From Chelatococcus caeni (GTDB taxonomy: Bacteria > Pseudomonadota > Alphaproteobacteria > Rhizobiales > Beijerinckiaceae), in assembly GCF_014196925.1 (NCBI RefSeq), contig NZ_JACIEN010000004.1, positions 372,001 through 436,000 of the forward strand: DNA of 64,000 bases, given 5' to 3'. Both the position numbers and the translations under genes were made by a program. Shown here piece by piece: positions 8,529 to 17,052 of this stretch. Numbering within the stretch: position 1 is the stretch's first letter; each line of letters starts with the position of its first letter. Below the pieces are notes generated by a model that saw nothing but the letters and a program-made list of their open reading frames with translations, was not told the DNA's origin and did no database searches.

Positions 8529-9869
8529 ATGAGCACCCATGACGCCGAATGGCTCGCCGAACGGCTCAGCGAGCGCACCGCCCGCGGCATCGCGGTCGAG
8601 ACGAGCGCCCTCATCCGCTCCGGCGTCCTGCCCATCGGCTCGCAGCTGCCGACCGTGCGCGACCTCGCCTTCCGGCTGGGCGTCAGCCCCGCGACCGTGT
8701 CCGAGGCCTGGAGCGAGCTCAGGCGGCAGAAGATGATCAGCGGCCGCGGCCGCAAGGGCACATGGGTCTTCGGCGACACGGTGGCCCCACGCCCGGCGCG
8801 CATGGGCAGCGTCGGCTATTTCGGCGAGGGCGTGCTCGACCTGTCGCTCGCCGTGCCGGACCGCGCCTTGCTGCCGCCGCTGGCCGAGGCCCTCGCCCAC
8901 GGCGCCACGGCCGAGAACGTCAACAGTTACGAGCGCACGCCCATCCTCGCCGAGCTGAAGGCCGCGGCGGAGCGGCGCTGGCCCTACCGGCCCGAGACCT
9001 TTCTCGCCACCAACGGCGGCTACAACGCGGTCTATGCCGCGCTGCACGCGCTCGTCATGCCCGGTGCCTCGGTCGCCATCGAGGATCCGACCGCCATGCG
9101 GCTCCTCGACATCATCGAGGATCTCGGGGCCGAGATCATCCCGGTCGCCTGCGACGACGACGGCCCCCTGCCCGCCTCGCTCGCCGGGGCGCTCGCCCGC
9201 AAGCCGACGGCCTTCATCTACCAGCCGCGCACCCATTCGGTGACGGGCCGGGCCATCACGCCCGGGCGCCTCAGCGAGCTGGGCCGCGTGCTCGACGGCA
9301 GCGACACGCTCATCATCGAGGACGACGGCGTCGGCGATGTCTCGCCGCTGCCGCCCGTCAGCCTAGGAGCCCGCTTCCCCGACCGGGTGGTGCACATCCT
9401 CTCGTTCTCGAAGGCCCTCGGCCCGGACCTGCGCCTTGCGGTGCTGTCGAGCTCGGCCGGCATCGTCCGGCAGATCCAGTCCTACCGCAGCTTCAGCTCC
9501 GGCTGGACGAGCCGCCTCCTGCAGGCGGCCACCGCCTGGTTGCTGAACGATGAAGCGAGCATGGGCCTGGTGGCCGCGGCACGCGAGGTCTACGCCACCC
9601 GCCGCGCGGCCCTCGCCGCGGCGCTCGCCGCGCGCGGCATCGCCCTGCCCGCGGGCGACGGCCTGTGCGTCTGGGTTCCCGTCATCTCGGAGCAATATGC
9701 ACTCGTGACCCTGGCCGCCCATGGCATCGCCGTCCTGCCGGGCGGCAAATGCTCCGTGCGCGCGACGAGCCATATCCGCGTGGCGACGGGCATCCTGAGC
9801 GACCGCTACGATGCCGTCGCCGACGCCATCGCCCGCGCCGCAGCGGCGCCTGCGGGCATGAATCAGTGA
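8529..9869 (+). CDS. MocR family (GntR wHTH + PLP aminotransferase-like) transcriptional regulator
   Basis: The 446-residue protein has an N-terminal GntR winged helix-turn-helix (about residues 10-75, with LPTVRDLAFRLGVSPATVSE) joined to a fold-type I aminotransferase-like domain (about 95-440). The PLP lysine is visible in ILSFSKALGPDLRLA. This is the MocR/GabR layout, in which PLP and an amino compound act as effectors. It is divergent from the 8404-3916 operon (amidase, DHPH-decarboxylase-like protein, amino-acid transporter), which it probably controls together with itself. A PLP-sensing regulator suits a pathway that handles an amino acid or amine. Confidence 0.92.
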   Translation: MSTHDAEWLAERLSERTARGIAVETSALIRSGVLPIGSQLPTVRDLAFRLGVSPATVSEAWSELRRQKMISGRGRKGTWVFGDTVAPRPARMGSVGYFGEGVLDLSLAVPDRALLPPLAEALAHGATAENVNSYERTPILAELKAAAERRWPYRPETFLATNGGYNAVYAALHALVMPGASVAIEDPTAMRLLDIIEDLGAEIIPVACDDDGPLPASLAGALARKPTAFIYQPRTHSVTGRAITPGRLSELGRVLDGSDTLIIEDDGVGDVSPLPPVSLGARFPDRVVHILSFSKALGPDLRLAVLSSSAGIVRQIQSYRSFSSGWTSRLLQAATAWLLNDEASMGLVAAAREVYATRRAALAAALAARGIALPAGDGLCVWVPVISEQYALVTLAAHGIAVLPGGKCSVRATSHIRVATGILSDRYDAVADAIARAAAAPAGMNQ

Positions 9870-9896
9870 ACCTGCGGGCGGTCGCGCTCGCCCCGC

Positions 9897-10661
9897 TCAA
9901 CCGACATGCCAGCCGCCGTCGACGAAGAGCCGGGCGCCGTTGATGTACGCCCCGGCATCGGAGGCGAGCAGCAGGCAGGCGCCGACGCAGTCCTGCGGCA
10001 TGCCGATGCGCCTTGCCGGGATCTCGCCCTCCACGCGCGCCCGATAGATGGGATCGGCGAGGACGGCGGCGTTGCGCTCGGTCGCGATGGCGCCGGGCGA
10101 GACCGTATTGAAGGTGACGTTCTGCGCCGCATATTGGCGCGCCAGGTTGACCATCACATTGATCTGGGCGCTCTTCAGCGCCGCATAGACCATCAGGCGC
10201 GGATTGGGCCGCACCTCCTGGATGCTGCCCATGGCGATGACGCGGCCGAAGCCGCGCGCCGCCATGCCCGGCACCACGGCCTGCAGGAGGAGGAGGCTCG
10301 CGGTGAGATTGACCGCGACCTGTTGCGCAATCTCCTCCTCCGTCACGTCGCGCCAGTCGCGGCGCAGCTCGAGGGACGCATTGAGCACGAGGATGTCGAT
10401 CGGCCCCAGCGCCTCGGCCACGGCCTCCGGCAGGCGCCGGCAGGCGTCCGCCTCGGCGAGATCGGCGGCGAACGCCTCGGCGCGGACACCGGCGGTGCGC
10501 ATCTCCTCCACCGCATCGTCCAGCGCCGCGCTTCTCTCCGCGCCGTGCACCGCGACGGCGCCGCCGCTCTGCGCGAGGCCGAGCGCGACCGCCCGCCCGA
10601 TGCCGCGGCTCGACCCGGTGACGAGGGCGACGCGCCCGTCGTTGCGGAATGGGCTCCCCAT
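9897..10661 (-). CDS. SDR family NAD(P)-dependent oxidoreductase
   Basis: The 254-residue classical short-chain dehydrogenase has the cofactor motif TGSSRGIG near residue 16, the NAxLE-type segment VLNASLELR, and the catalytic Tyr-Lys pair in YAALKSA near residue 164. The SPGAIATERNA segment follows. The length is standard. It is the last gene of a minus-strand unit with two uncharacterised proteins, two carbohydrate ABC permeases and an enolase-superfamily enzyme, and starts 3 nt after the small hypothetical gene ends. It probably oxidises or reduces a sugar, lactone or sugar acid handled by this module; the substrate is not readable. Confidence 0.9.
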   Translation of the reverse strand: MGSPFRNDGRVALVTGSSRGIGRAVALGLAQSGGAVAVHGAERSAALDDAVEEMRTAGVRAEAFAADLAEADACRRLPEAVAEALGPIDILVLNASLELRRDWRDVTEEEIAQQVAVNLTASLLLLQAVVPGMAARGFGRVIAMGSIQEVRPNPRLMVYAALKSAQINVMVNLARQYAAQNVTFNTVSPGAIATERNAAVLADPIYRARVEGEIPARRIGMPQDCVGACLLLASDAGAYINGARLFVDGGWHVG

Positions 10662-10664
10662 GGC

Positions 10665-11000
10665 TCAGGCCTTCAGATGCCAGGTGACGAGGACGGTGAG
10701 CGCGGCCCCCTCGGGCAGGTCCGCGGCGATCCTGAGCCACGTCCCGAAATGCGCGACGCGCGCGAAGGTGACTTCGCCGGCCCGCACCGGCAGGTCGAAC
10801 GCGCTGCCCTCCGCCACCCAGTGCATGCCGTCGGGCGACAGCTCGACGCGGGCACGGCCCGGCGCGCCGACCGCGTCCTTCAGGGCGCGCACGAAGACGA
10901 CGGCCTCGCTCGCCCAGCCGGCCTCGTAGGGTTCGGTGGCGGATGCGCCCCGCCACTCCTCGTTGCGGGCGACGACGGCGGCCTGGCTTTCGCGCAGCAT
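10665..11000 (-). CDS. Hypothetical protein, 111 aa, in sugar-uptake operon
   Basis: I do not recognise this protein. It has 111 residues, no membrane segment and no signal peptide. It appears rich in beta strands, with the segments AVVFVRALKDAV, RARVELSPDGMHWVAEG and GTWLRIAADLPEG. This resembles small jelly-roll or beta-sandwich accessory domains, but that is only an impression. Its ATG overlaps the stop of the upstream 295-residue gene by one base (TGATG), so the two are translationally coupled and probably act together. Its end is 3 nt from the SDR gene. Confidence 0.7.
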   Translation of the reverse strand: MLRESQAAVVARNEEWRGASATEPYEAGWASEAVVFVRALKDAVGAPGRARVELSPDGMHWVAEGSAFDLPVRAGEVTFARVAHFGTWLRIAADLPEGAALTVLVTWHLKA

Positions 11001-11887
11001 CAGAAATCTCCCGACAGGCAGACGGAATCGATGAAGAGGCTGGCGCGCTTGTCCGTGTCCGTCTCGACGAAGAAGGCGAGGTTCAGCATGCACCAGAGGT
11101 TGCGCATGGCCGGGATGCGCATGCTGTCGAAGCCCGACAGGTCGAATTCCCGGTCGTTGCAGGCAAGGCCGGTCGCCTGCATGGTCGCAAGGTCGAAGTC
11201 GAAGCGGCAGTAGTGCCAGTTCACCTTGGTCGGAATCTCGTTGTAGCAGAGCCTCTGCCCGCCGCCGGCGATGTCCTCCCACCCTTCCGGCGCCAGGTGA
11301 TAGTGCGTCACCGTCTTGTTCCCGGCGCCGACCGCGGCGAAGGGCTCGTTGCGGCGCTTGAACTGCCACTTCTGCACATGCGCGCCGTCGAGCGCGTTGA
11401 GGAAGCGCAGATGCGGCATGATGCGCCAGGCGTCGCCGTCCTGGTCCCCCGTCTGCAGGTCGTAGAGGAAGCCGATGGAGCGCACGTCGGTTTCCGACAG
11501 GCGCAGCTCGTTCGCCTCGGGCTTGAAGGTGAAGTAGAACTCGAGCCGGATGGGGCCGCGCCGGCGGAAGGTGAGCCGCTTGATCGAGACGTTGCGCGCG
11601 CCCGCCCGCGGCCGGGTTGCGATCTTCAGCGCATAGCTGCCGTCGAAGCCGCCATGGCTGCCGAAGTCCCATGTCGGCAAGGTCGACAGCATGGCCTGTG
11701 AATGCTGGGCATAGCCCGGATGCATGGCATCGAGCGTGTCCTCGTAATTGCCGACGAGCTGCGTCCAGCCGCAGAAGCCGCGGTCGAAATCGTCGAAGGC
11801 GATGATGCGCCGCAGCGGGTCGAAGCGCGACAGGGCGGGATCGGCGAGACGCAGGGCCGAAGCGATCTCATGGCGGTCGAGTGTCAT
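11000..11887 (-). CDS. Uncharacterised 295-aa protein, possibly carbohydrate-binding/beta-sandwich
   Basis: I do not recognise the family with certainty. The protein is 295 residues, soluble and without a signal peptide. It begins with a DDFDRGFCGWTQLVGNYED segment and later has a GSYALKIATRPRAG segment, LEFYFTFKPEANELRL and a Trp/Tyr-rich middle part. FDDFD...GW and SYALK..T are commonly seen at the start of concanavalin-like or carbohydrate-binding beta-sandwich domains, so a sugar-recognition role is plausible but unproven. The start at 11887 (MTLDRHE) lies 14 nt after the permease stop. Genes of this kind beside MalF/MalG-type permeases suggest a conserved accessory of one uptake system (inference). 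Confidence 0.72.
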   Translation of the reverse strand: MTLDRHEIASALRLADPALSRFDPLRRIIAFDDFDRGFCGWTQLVGNYEDTLDAMHPGYAQHSQAMLSTLPTWDFGSHGGFDGSYALKIATRPRAGARNVSIKRLTFRRRGPIRLEFYFTFKPEANELRLSETDVRSIGFLYDLQTGDQDGDAWRIMPHLRFLNALDGAHVQKWQFKRRNEPFAAVGAGNKTVTHYHLAPEGWEDIAGGGQRLCYNEIPTKVNWHYCRFDFDLATMQATGLACNDREFDLSGFDSMRIPAMRNLWCMLNLAFFVETDTDKRASLFIDSVCLSGDF

Positions 11888-11901
11888 CGGGATGGTCCTT
11901 C

Positions 11902-12747
11902 TCAGCCCTTGGTGGCGCCCGCCGTCAGGCCTTCGATGAGATGGCGCTGGCACAGGACGACAAAGGCGAGGATGGGCAGGAGCTGCACAGTGGTGGCGGC
12001 GAAGAGGACGCCCCATTCGACGCCCTCGAGCGAGCCGATCATCTCGGACAGCACGAGGGGCGCGGTCTTGGCGTTCTTCGTCGTGAAGATGAAGGCGAAG
12101 AGGAACTCGTTCCACGCATAGACGATGACGAAGATGGCGACCGCCACCATGCCCTGCGCCGACAGGGGCAGGATGACGCGGCGGAAGATCTGCGCCTGGC
12201 TCGCCCCGTCCATCATCGCCGCCTCGTCGAGCTCGCGCGGGATCTGGTCGATGAAGGTGCGCATCACCATGGTGCCGAGCGACACGAAGAAGGCCGCATA
12301 GAGGATGATGAGCACCGCATGGGTGTCGTTGAGCCCGAGCGCGTTGACGATCGGGAACAGCGGCAGCGTCGTCACGATGGGCGGCAGGAGACGCAGCGCG
12401 ATCATGGCGAAGACGGAGCCGGAGAGGAAACGGCTGCGCCAGCGCGAATAGCCGAAGCCCGCGAGCGTCGAGGTGAGCACCGCGAGCAGCGTCGCGCCCA
12501 CGGTGACGATGAAGCTGTTGGCGAGCCCGGTGAAGAAGTCGCCCCAGCGCTGCCACAGGGCGACGAAGTTCTCGAAGGTCGGCCGCCAGGCGACGCCGGT
12601 GGCGAAGATGTCGCGCTCGGGCGTGAAGGCGGCGCTCACGATGAGCGCGATCGGCCCGAGCGACCAGGCGAGCACCAGGGCGACGGCAACGGCCTTGCCG
12701 AGGAGGCGCATGAGCCCGGAGGGCGTGAAGGCAGGATCAGTCGGCAC
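11902..12747 (-). CDS. Carbohydrate ABC transporter permease (MalG/UgpE family)
   Basis: The 281-residue inner-membrane protein has six predicted helices. The conserved EAA loop reads DEAAMMDGASQAQIFRRVIL (near residue 185), the MalG-type form. The LRLLPPIVTTLPLF and AWNEFLFAF segments are also typical of CUT1 family permeases. It overlaps the partner permease (12737-13630) by 11 nt. Together they form the channel for a sugar or sugar-acid ligand, probably captured by one of the two binding proteins at 15716-18369. No ATPase gene is present in this module. Confidence 0.93.
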   Translation of the reverse strand: MPTDPAFTPSGLMRLLGKAVAVALVLAWSLGPIALIVSAAFTPERDIFATGVAWRPTFENFVALWQRWGDFFTGLANSFIVTVGATLLAVLTSTLAGFGYSRWRSRFLSGSVFAMIALRLLPPIVTTLPLFPIVNALGLNDTHAVLIILYAAFFVSLGTMVMRTFIDQIPRELDEAAMMDGASQAQIFRRVILPLSAQGMVAVAIFVIVYAWNEFLFAFIFTTKNAKTAPLVLSEMIGSLEGVEWGVLFAATTVQLLPILAFVVLCQRHLIEGLTAGATKG

Positions 12748-13630
12748 GGGCGAACATCTCCCGGTAGAGCCGGCGCAGGTAGAAGGCGGCGAGCAGGAGC
12801 GAGGTCACCACCATCAGCCATCCGGTCGCGCTCGCCGCGCCGAAGTCGTTGTAGCGGAAGGCCTCGAGATAGAGGTAGACGGCGACGACCTCTGTCGAGC
12901 GCGCCGGCCCGCCCTGCGTCAGCAGCCACACCTCCGAGAACAGGCGGTAGGCGAAGATGTAGCGGAACAGCATGGCGACGAGGATGGCCGGCATGAGCAG
13001 CGGCAGCGTGACGCGCCGGAAGCTCTGCCAGGCGCTCGCCCCGTCGATCTCCGCCGCCTCGTAGAGGTCCTTCGGGATGGCGAGCCGCGCCGCATAGAGG
13101 ATGATGAAGGTGAAGGGCAGGTGCAGCCAGATGCTGAGCAGTGCGACGAGCGCGAGCCCGTGGCTCGGCACCACCGACCATTCGAGCGGCGGCAGGCCGA
13201 GGCCGGTGAGCACCCGCGTCATGAAACCGGTGTCGGGATCGAACAAGGTGCGCCACATGACGACGGCGCCGACCTCGCTCACCGCATAAGGCGCGAGGAC
13301 GGCGGCGATGAGCAGCTTCCGAAAGGGTAGGCCGCCGGCGAAGAGCACCGCCATGGCGAGGCCGAGCACGACCTCGACATGCACGACGATGAGCACGACG
13401 ACGACGGTGTTGCCCAGGGCCCGCCAGAAATAGGGATCGGCGAGAATCTTGGCGTAGTTGGCGAAGCCGACGAAGGTCGCCGCCCGGCCGAAGGTCGATT
13501 GCTGGAAGGAAAGCCACAGCACATAGGCGGCGGGAATGAGGATGACGAAGGCGAGCAGCGCGAGCGCGGGGGCGACATAGGGCAGCGCCCGGCGCGGCTC
13601 CTGCATGGCGGAGATCGAGAAGGCCGCCAT
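12737..13630 (-). CDS. Carbohydrate ABC transporter permease (MalF/UgpA family)
   Basis: The 297-residue permease has about six membrane helices, an LPYVAPALALLAFVILIPAAYV first helix and the EAA loop in DLYEAAEIDGASAWQSFRRV. Similar reading continues upstream in frame, but the ATG at 13630 (MAAFSIS) is the first that clears the upstream enzyme gene and gives the usual length. It begins 4 nt downstream of the stop of the enolase-superfamily gene, indicating one transcript. It pairs with the MalG-type permease. Confidence 0.93.
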   Translation of the reverse strand: MAAFSISAMQEPRRALPYVAPALALLAFVILIPAAYVLWLSFQQSTFGRAATFVGFANYAKILADPYFWRALGNTVVVVLIVVHVEVVLGLAMAVLFAGGLPFRKLLIAAVLAPYAVSEVGAVVMWRTLFDPDTGFMTRVLTGLGLPPLEWSVVPSHGLALVALLSIWLHLPFTFIILYAARLAIPKDLYEAAEIDGASAWQSFRRVTLPLLMPAILVAMLFRYIFAYRLFSEVWLLTQGGPARSTEVVAVYLYLEAFRYNDFGAASATGWLMVVTSLLLAAFYLRRLYREMFARAD

Positions 13631-13634
13631 GCGG

Positions 13635-14780
13635 TCACTCCGTGATGCGGTGGGCGGCGAGCGCCGCCCGGTCGACGGTAATGCCGAGGCCCGGGCCGGC
13701 CGGCACCGGCAGCGCGCCGTCGACCATCGTCGCCGGATCGCCGACCTGCTCCATGAGCAGCGCCTCGCGCAAAGGGTTGCGATAGACCATGCATTCGAAG
13801 GCAAGGCAGTTTTCCGCAGCGGCGGCGAGCTGCAGGCTGGCGGCGACGCAGATGGCGCCCGACCAGCCGACGTGCGGGGCATAGGCGACGTTGAAGCTCT
13901 GCGCGAGCTCGGCGATGCGCCAGGTCTCGGTGATGCCGCCGGCCCGCGCCACGTCCGGCTGGATGAGGCCGATGGACCGGTCCTGCAGCATGGGCAGGGC
14001 GTCGAGCGCCGTGAAGTCGCTTTCGCCCGCGGCGAGCCGCACGTCGAGCTTGTCGCGCAGCAGACGATAGCCCGCGCGGTCCTCTGGCCGCAGCGGCTCC
14101 TCGAACCAGTCGTAGCCGCACTCCTCGAGCGCGCGGCCGACGCGTACCGCATCGTCGAGGTCATAGGCCCAGTTGGCATCGACGCTGAGGCCGATGGCAT
14201 CGCCGGCGAGGCGGCGCACGAGGCGGATGCGGTCGATCGAGGCGGGCACGGAGCGGCCGGTCTTCACCTTGATCTGATGGAAGCCGGCATCGAGCGCCGC
14301 CGCGACCTCCGCCTCGACGGACGCGTCGTCGAACCAGTTGATCGAGGAGGCATAGGCCGGGACCGTGCCGCGCCCGACGCCGCCGAGGAGCTTCGCCACC
14401 GGCATGCCGGCGGCCTTGCCGGCAATATCCCACAGGGCGATGTCGACACCGGCGACAGCCTCGACCAGCATGCCGCCGACGCGGCCGGTGAGCGCGCCGC
14501 GCATGGCGTTCCACAACCGGCGCCGGTCGAGCGCATCCTCGCCGAGGATCCTCGGCGCGAGCACGCCTTCGATGAAGCGCGCGTAGGCGGCCGCGCCGCG
14601 CCGGCCGAGGCACTCGCCGAAGCCGACGAGGCCCTCGTCCGTCTCCACCTCGACGACGACGATCTCGATCGTCGCCCAGTCGCCCTGCGATGTCCGCTGC
14701 GCTGTCGGCAGCGTGGCGCGCAGTGGATGCGCCTCAACCCGTGCGATGCGGCCGGCTGCCGGCCGTTTGGTGTCGGGCAT
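13635..14780 (-). CDS. Mandelate racemase/muconate lactonizing enzyme family protein (probable sugar-acid dehydratase or racemase)
   Basis: The 381-residue protein belongs to the enolase superfamily. The KxK base motif is in HQIKVKTG (near residue 159). Metal ligands are in LSVDANWAYD, DWFEEPL and AAGESDF, and a PHVGWSG segment places His near residue 297. Lys on the first side and His on the other is the pattern of racemase/dehydratase members. The start at 14780 is preferred because AGAGGCGGG lies just upstream; an ATG 33 nt earlier is possible. It heads the minus-strand sugar module, divergent from the GntR regulator. The likely role is dehydration or epimerisation of a sugar acid (inference). 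Confidence 0.88.
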   Translation of the reverse strand: MPDTKRPAAGRIARVEAHPLRATLPTAQRTSQGDWATIEIVVVEVETDEGLVGFGECLGRRGAAAYARFIEGVLAPRILGEDALDRRRLWNAMRGALTGRVGGMLVEAVAGVDIALWDIAGKAAGMPVAKLLGGVGRGTVPAYASSINWFDDASVEAEVAAALDAGFHQIKVKTGRSVPASIDRIRLVRRLAGDAIGLSVDANWAYDLDDAVRVGRALEECGYDWFEEPLRPEDRAGYRLLRDKLDVRLAAGESDFTALDALPMLQDRSIGLIQPDVARAGGITETWRIAELAQSFNVAYAPHVGWSGAICVAASLQLAAAAENCLAFECMVYRNPLREALLMEQVGDPATMVDGALPVPAGPGLGITVDRAALAAHRITE

Positions 14781-14811
14781 GATCCCGCCTCTGGTTTCCT
14801 CTCTGCATCTC

Positions 14812-14834
14812 ACCTATCTGATAAGTTTCTAGGT
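14812..14834. promoter_or_regulatory. Candidate GntR/FadR-type operator in divergent promoter
   Basis: The 88-nt gap between the enolase-superfamily gene and the GntR gene holds ACCTA at 14812-14816 and TAGGT at 14830-14834 as an inverted repeat. It also holds the odd-length palindrome TATCTGATA (14815-14823). FadR-subfamily regulators bind short palindromes of this kind near their own gene. The assignment rests only on symmetry and position. Confidence 0.35.
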
Positions 14835-14868
14835 TGCAACCCTGCTGGGTTTATGCGATGAAGGCGCC

Positions 14869-15660
14869 ATGCAGGATCAACTCGACATCGCGACCGATGC
14901 CCGCGCCGATGACTGGGCGACGCTCCTCGGCGCAGCCGACATCGCGCCGAGCCGTCTCGGCGACGCGGTCATCGAGCGCTTGACGGAAGCGATCATCGAC
15001 GGCCGCCTCAAGCCCGGCGATCCCCTGCCCTCCGAGGGGCAAATCGCCGCCACCTTCGGCATCTCCAAGCCGATCGCGCGCGAGGCGCTGCGCGAGCTTG
15101 CGGCGATGGGCGTCATCCAGGTGCAGCAGGGCAAGGTCAGCCGCGTGCGCGCCATCGACAGCGGGCCGCTGGCGCGCTTCTACCGCTTCGCCATAGGCAG
15201 CACGAAGCACGGCCTGCGCGAGGCGGTGGAGCTGCGCCGCATGCTGGAGCCGCATATCGCCGCCCTCGCCGCCGAGCGGCGCACCGAGGCCGACGTCGCC
15301 GTGATGCACGACATCCTGAAGCGGATGGAGGCGACGCTCGGCGACGTGCCGGCGTGGATCGAGGCGGACCTCGCCTTCCACAACCAGGTGGCGGCGATGG
15401 CGCACAACCGGCTCGTCATGCTGCAGCTCAAGGGGCTCGAGCCGGTCGTGCGCATCATGATGGTGCGCTTCAACGCGCGCGAGGCGCGCACCATGGACGA
15501 CTGGCGCGTGACGCTGGCGCGCCACGCCCTCATCGCCGAGGCGATCGAGGAGGGCAATCCCGCAGCGGCGGAGGCGGCCATGCGCAGCCACTTCGCCGCC
15601 GCCGATGCCGCCATCCGCGAGATCTTCGGGCCGGACCCGACGCCGGGCCGGCCGGGCTAG
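14869..15660 (+). CDS. GntR/FadR family transcriptional regulator (FCD domain)
   Basis: The 263-residue protein has an N-terminal GntR winged helix (about residues 27-95, with GDPLPSEGQIAATFGISKPIAREALREL) and a C-terminal all-helical FCD effector domain. The FCD part shows the Asp/His pattern expected for metal and acid ligands (ADLAFHNQVA, later ARHALIAEAI and MRSHF). FCD regulators commonly sense sugar acids and small carboxylates. It is divergent from the sugar-acid module at 14780-9897 and upstream of the two binding-protein genes, so it probably controls both arms as a repressor relieved by the pathway substrate. Confidence 0.92.
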   Translation: MQDQLDIATDARADDWATLLGAADIAPSRLGDAVIERLTEAIIDGRLKPGDPLPSEGQIAATFGISKPIAREALRELAAMGVIQVQQGKVSRVRAIDSGPLARFYRFAIGSTKHGLREAVELRRMLEPHIAALAAERRTEADVAVMHDILKRMEATLGDVPAWIEADLAFHNQVAAMAHNRLVMLQLKGLEPVVRIMMVRFNAREARTMDDWRVTLARHALIAEAIEEGNPAAAEAAMRSHFAAADAAIREIFGPDPTPGRPG

Positions 15661-15715
15661 GCCCATATCACCAGCGAGGCCCGCAGCAGAACGGGCCCGA
15701 AGGGAGGGAACGAGA

Positions 15716-17002
15716 ATGGCACCGATCGACAGAAGGACGCTGCTGGCAACGGCAGGCGCGGCGCTGGCAGCCCCGAACATCGCCTTCGGCCAGGCGGCCA
15801 AGGGCCCGCCGCTGCAGGTCTTTTCCCACCGCGTCCACAAGACCGTGGCAACCGGCCAGAGCGGCGACGTCACCGCCCCCTGGACGGCCGATACGGGCAT
15901 CACCGTCGAATGGACGACGTTCGACACGGGACCGTTGCAGGAACGCCTGTTCCGCGAGGCCTCCCTGTCGCAGACGAGCGTCGACGTCGGCTTCATCCTC
16001 AACACCCAGGCGGTGCCGCGCACGGCCGAGCTCTTCGAGCTGCTCGACGACTACATGCGCAGCGACCCGCCGGAGGATGTCGCCGACATCTTCCCCGGCC
16101 TCATCGAGGGCATGACCGTCGGCGGCCGGCTCGTCGCCATGCCCGTGCGGCACGCCTCGTCCGGCCTGCACTGGAATGCCGACATCCTCGCCGAGCGCGG
16201 CTTCGAGAAACCGCCGGCGACGATGGAAGAGCTCGTCGAGGTGGCGAAGGCCTCGACCTACAAGCGCGCCGACGGCACCAACTGCGTCGGCCTGTGCATG
16301 CCGGGCGTCACCTATCCCAATGTCATCGACATCGCCCGCGCCTGGGACGGCGATTTCATCACGAAGGATTTCAAGGTGGTGGCGGATCAGGAGGGCATGC
16401 TCAATGCCATCCGCCTGCTGCGCGGCCTGTTCGAGGCCGGCGCCTTCCCGCGCAACTTCGCCGCCCTGACGACGGAGGAGGTGGCGACCTGGATGCAGCA
16501 GGGCCGCGCCGCGATGGCCCTGCAGAGCATGGGCCGCAATCGCATCTTCAACGACCCGCAGAAGAGCAAGTTCGCCGGCAAGATCATGACGGGGGCCGTG
16601 CCGATCTCGGAAACGCTGAAGGACCGCTATGCGGTCGCGCCGGCGAAGGTCGAGTTCTGGGGCCTCGCCATCCCCAAGAACAGCACGCGCAAGGACCTCG
16701 CCTGGAGCTTCATCAAGGCGATGCTGACGAAGGACGCGACGCTCAAGATGGCGCTGAGCGGCAACGGTCCCGTCCGCGCCTCGACCTATGACGATGCCGG
16801 CTTCCGGGCGTCGGTACCCTATGCGGATGCCGAGCGCGACGTCCTCAAGGTGGCGCGCGTGCCGGTGCCCGCCTTCGACGAGGCGGCGCGTGCCGGCGAC
16901 ATCTTCAAGGAAGAGGCCGAGGCGGCGGTCCTCGGCATGAAGAGCCCCGAGGCGGCCATGACATCGGTCGTCGAACGGGTCAGGCCGCTGCTGCCGTCCT
17001 GA
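15716..17002 (+). CDS. ABC transporter substrate-binding protein 1 (Tat-exported, SBP_bac_1 type)
   Basis: The 428-residue protein starts at 15716, with GGGAGGGAACGAGA immediately before it. The N-terminus MAPIDRRTLLATAGAALAAP carries a twin-arginine motif (RRTLL) and a hydrophobic stretch, so export is probably by the Tat route. The body is a cluster 1 carbohydrate-type binding protein (FEKPPATMEELVEVA; TWMQQGRAAM; FKEEAEAAVLGMKSPEAAM at the end). It is clearly paralogous to the next gene over its whole length. It probably serves the MalF/MalG-type permeases encoded on the other strand. Confidence 0.9.
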   Translation: MAPIDRRTLLATAGAALAAPNIAFGQAAKGPPLQVFSHRVHKTVATGQSGDVTAPWTADTGITVEWTTFDTGPLQERLFREASLSQTSVDVGFILNTQAVPRTAELFELLDDYMRSDPPEDVADIFPGLIEGMTVGGRLVAMPVRHASSGLHWNADILAERGFEKPPATMEELVEVAKASTYKRADGTNCVGLCMPGVTYPNVIDIARAWDGDFITKDFKVVADQEGMLNAIRLLRGLFEAGAFPRNFAALTTEEVATWMQQGRAAMALQSMGRNRIFNDPQKSKFAGKIMTGAVPISETLKDRYAVAPAKVEFWGLAIPKNSTRKDLAWSFIKAMLTKDATLKMALSGNGPVRASTYDDAGFRASVPYADAERDVLKVARVPVPAFDEAARAGDIFKEEAEAAVLGMKSPEAAMTSVVERVRPLLPS

Positions 17003-17052
17003 CGACGCAGCGCGGCGGGCGATTAAAACAACGAAACCGGAGGAGATCCGCG

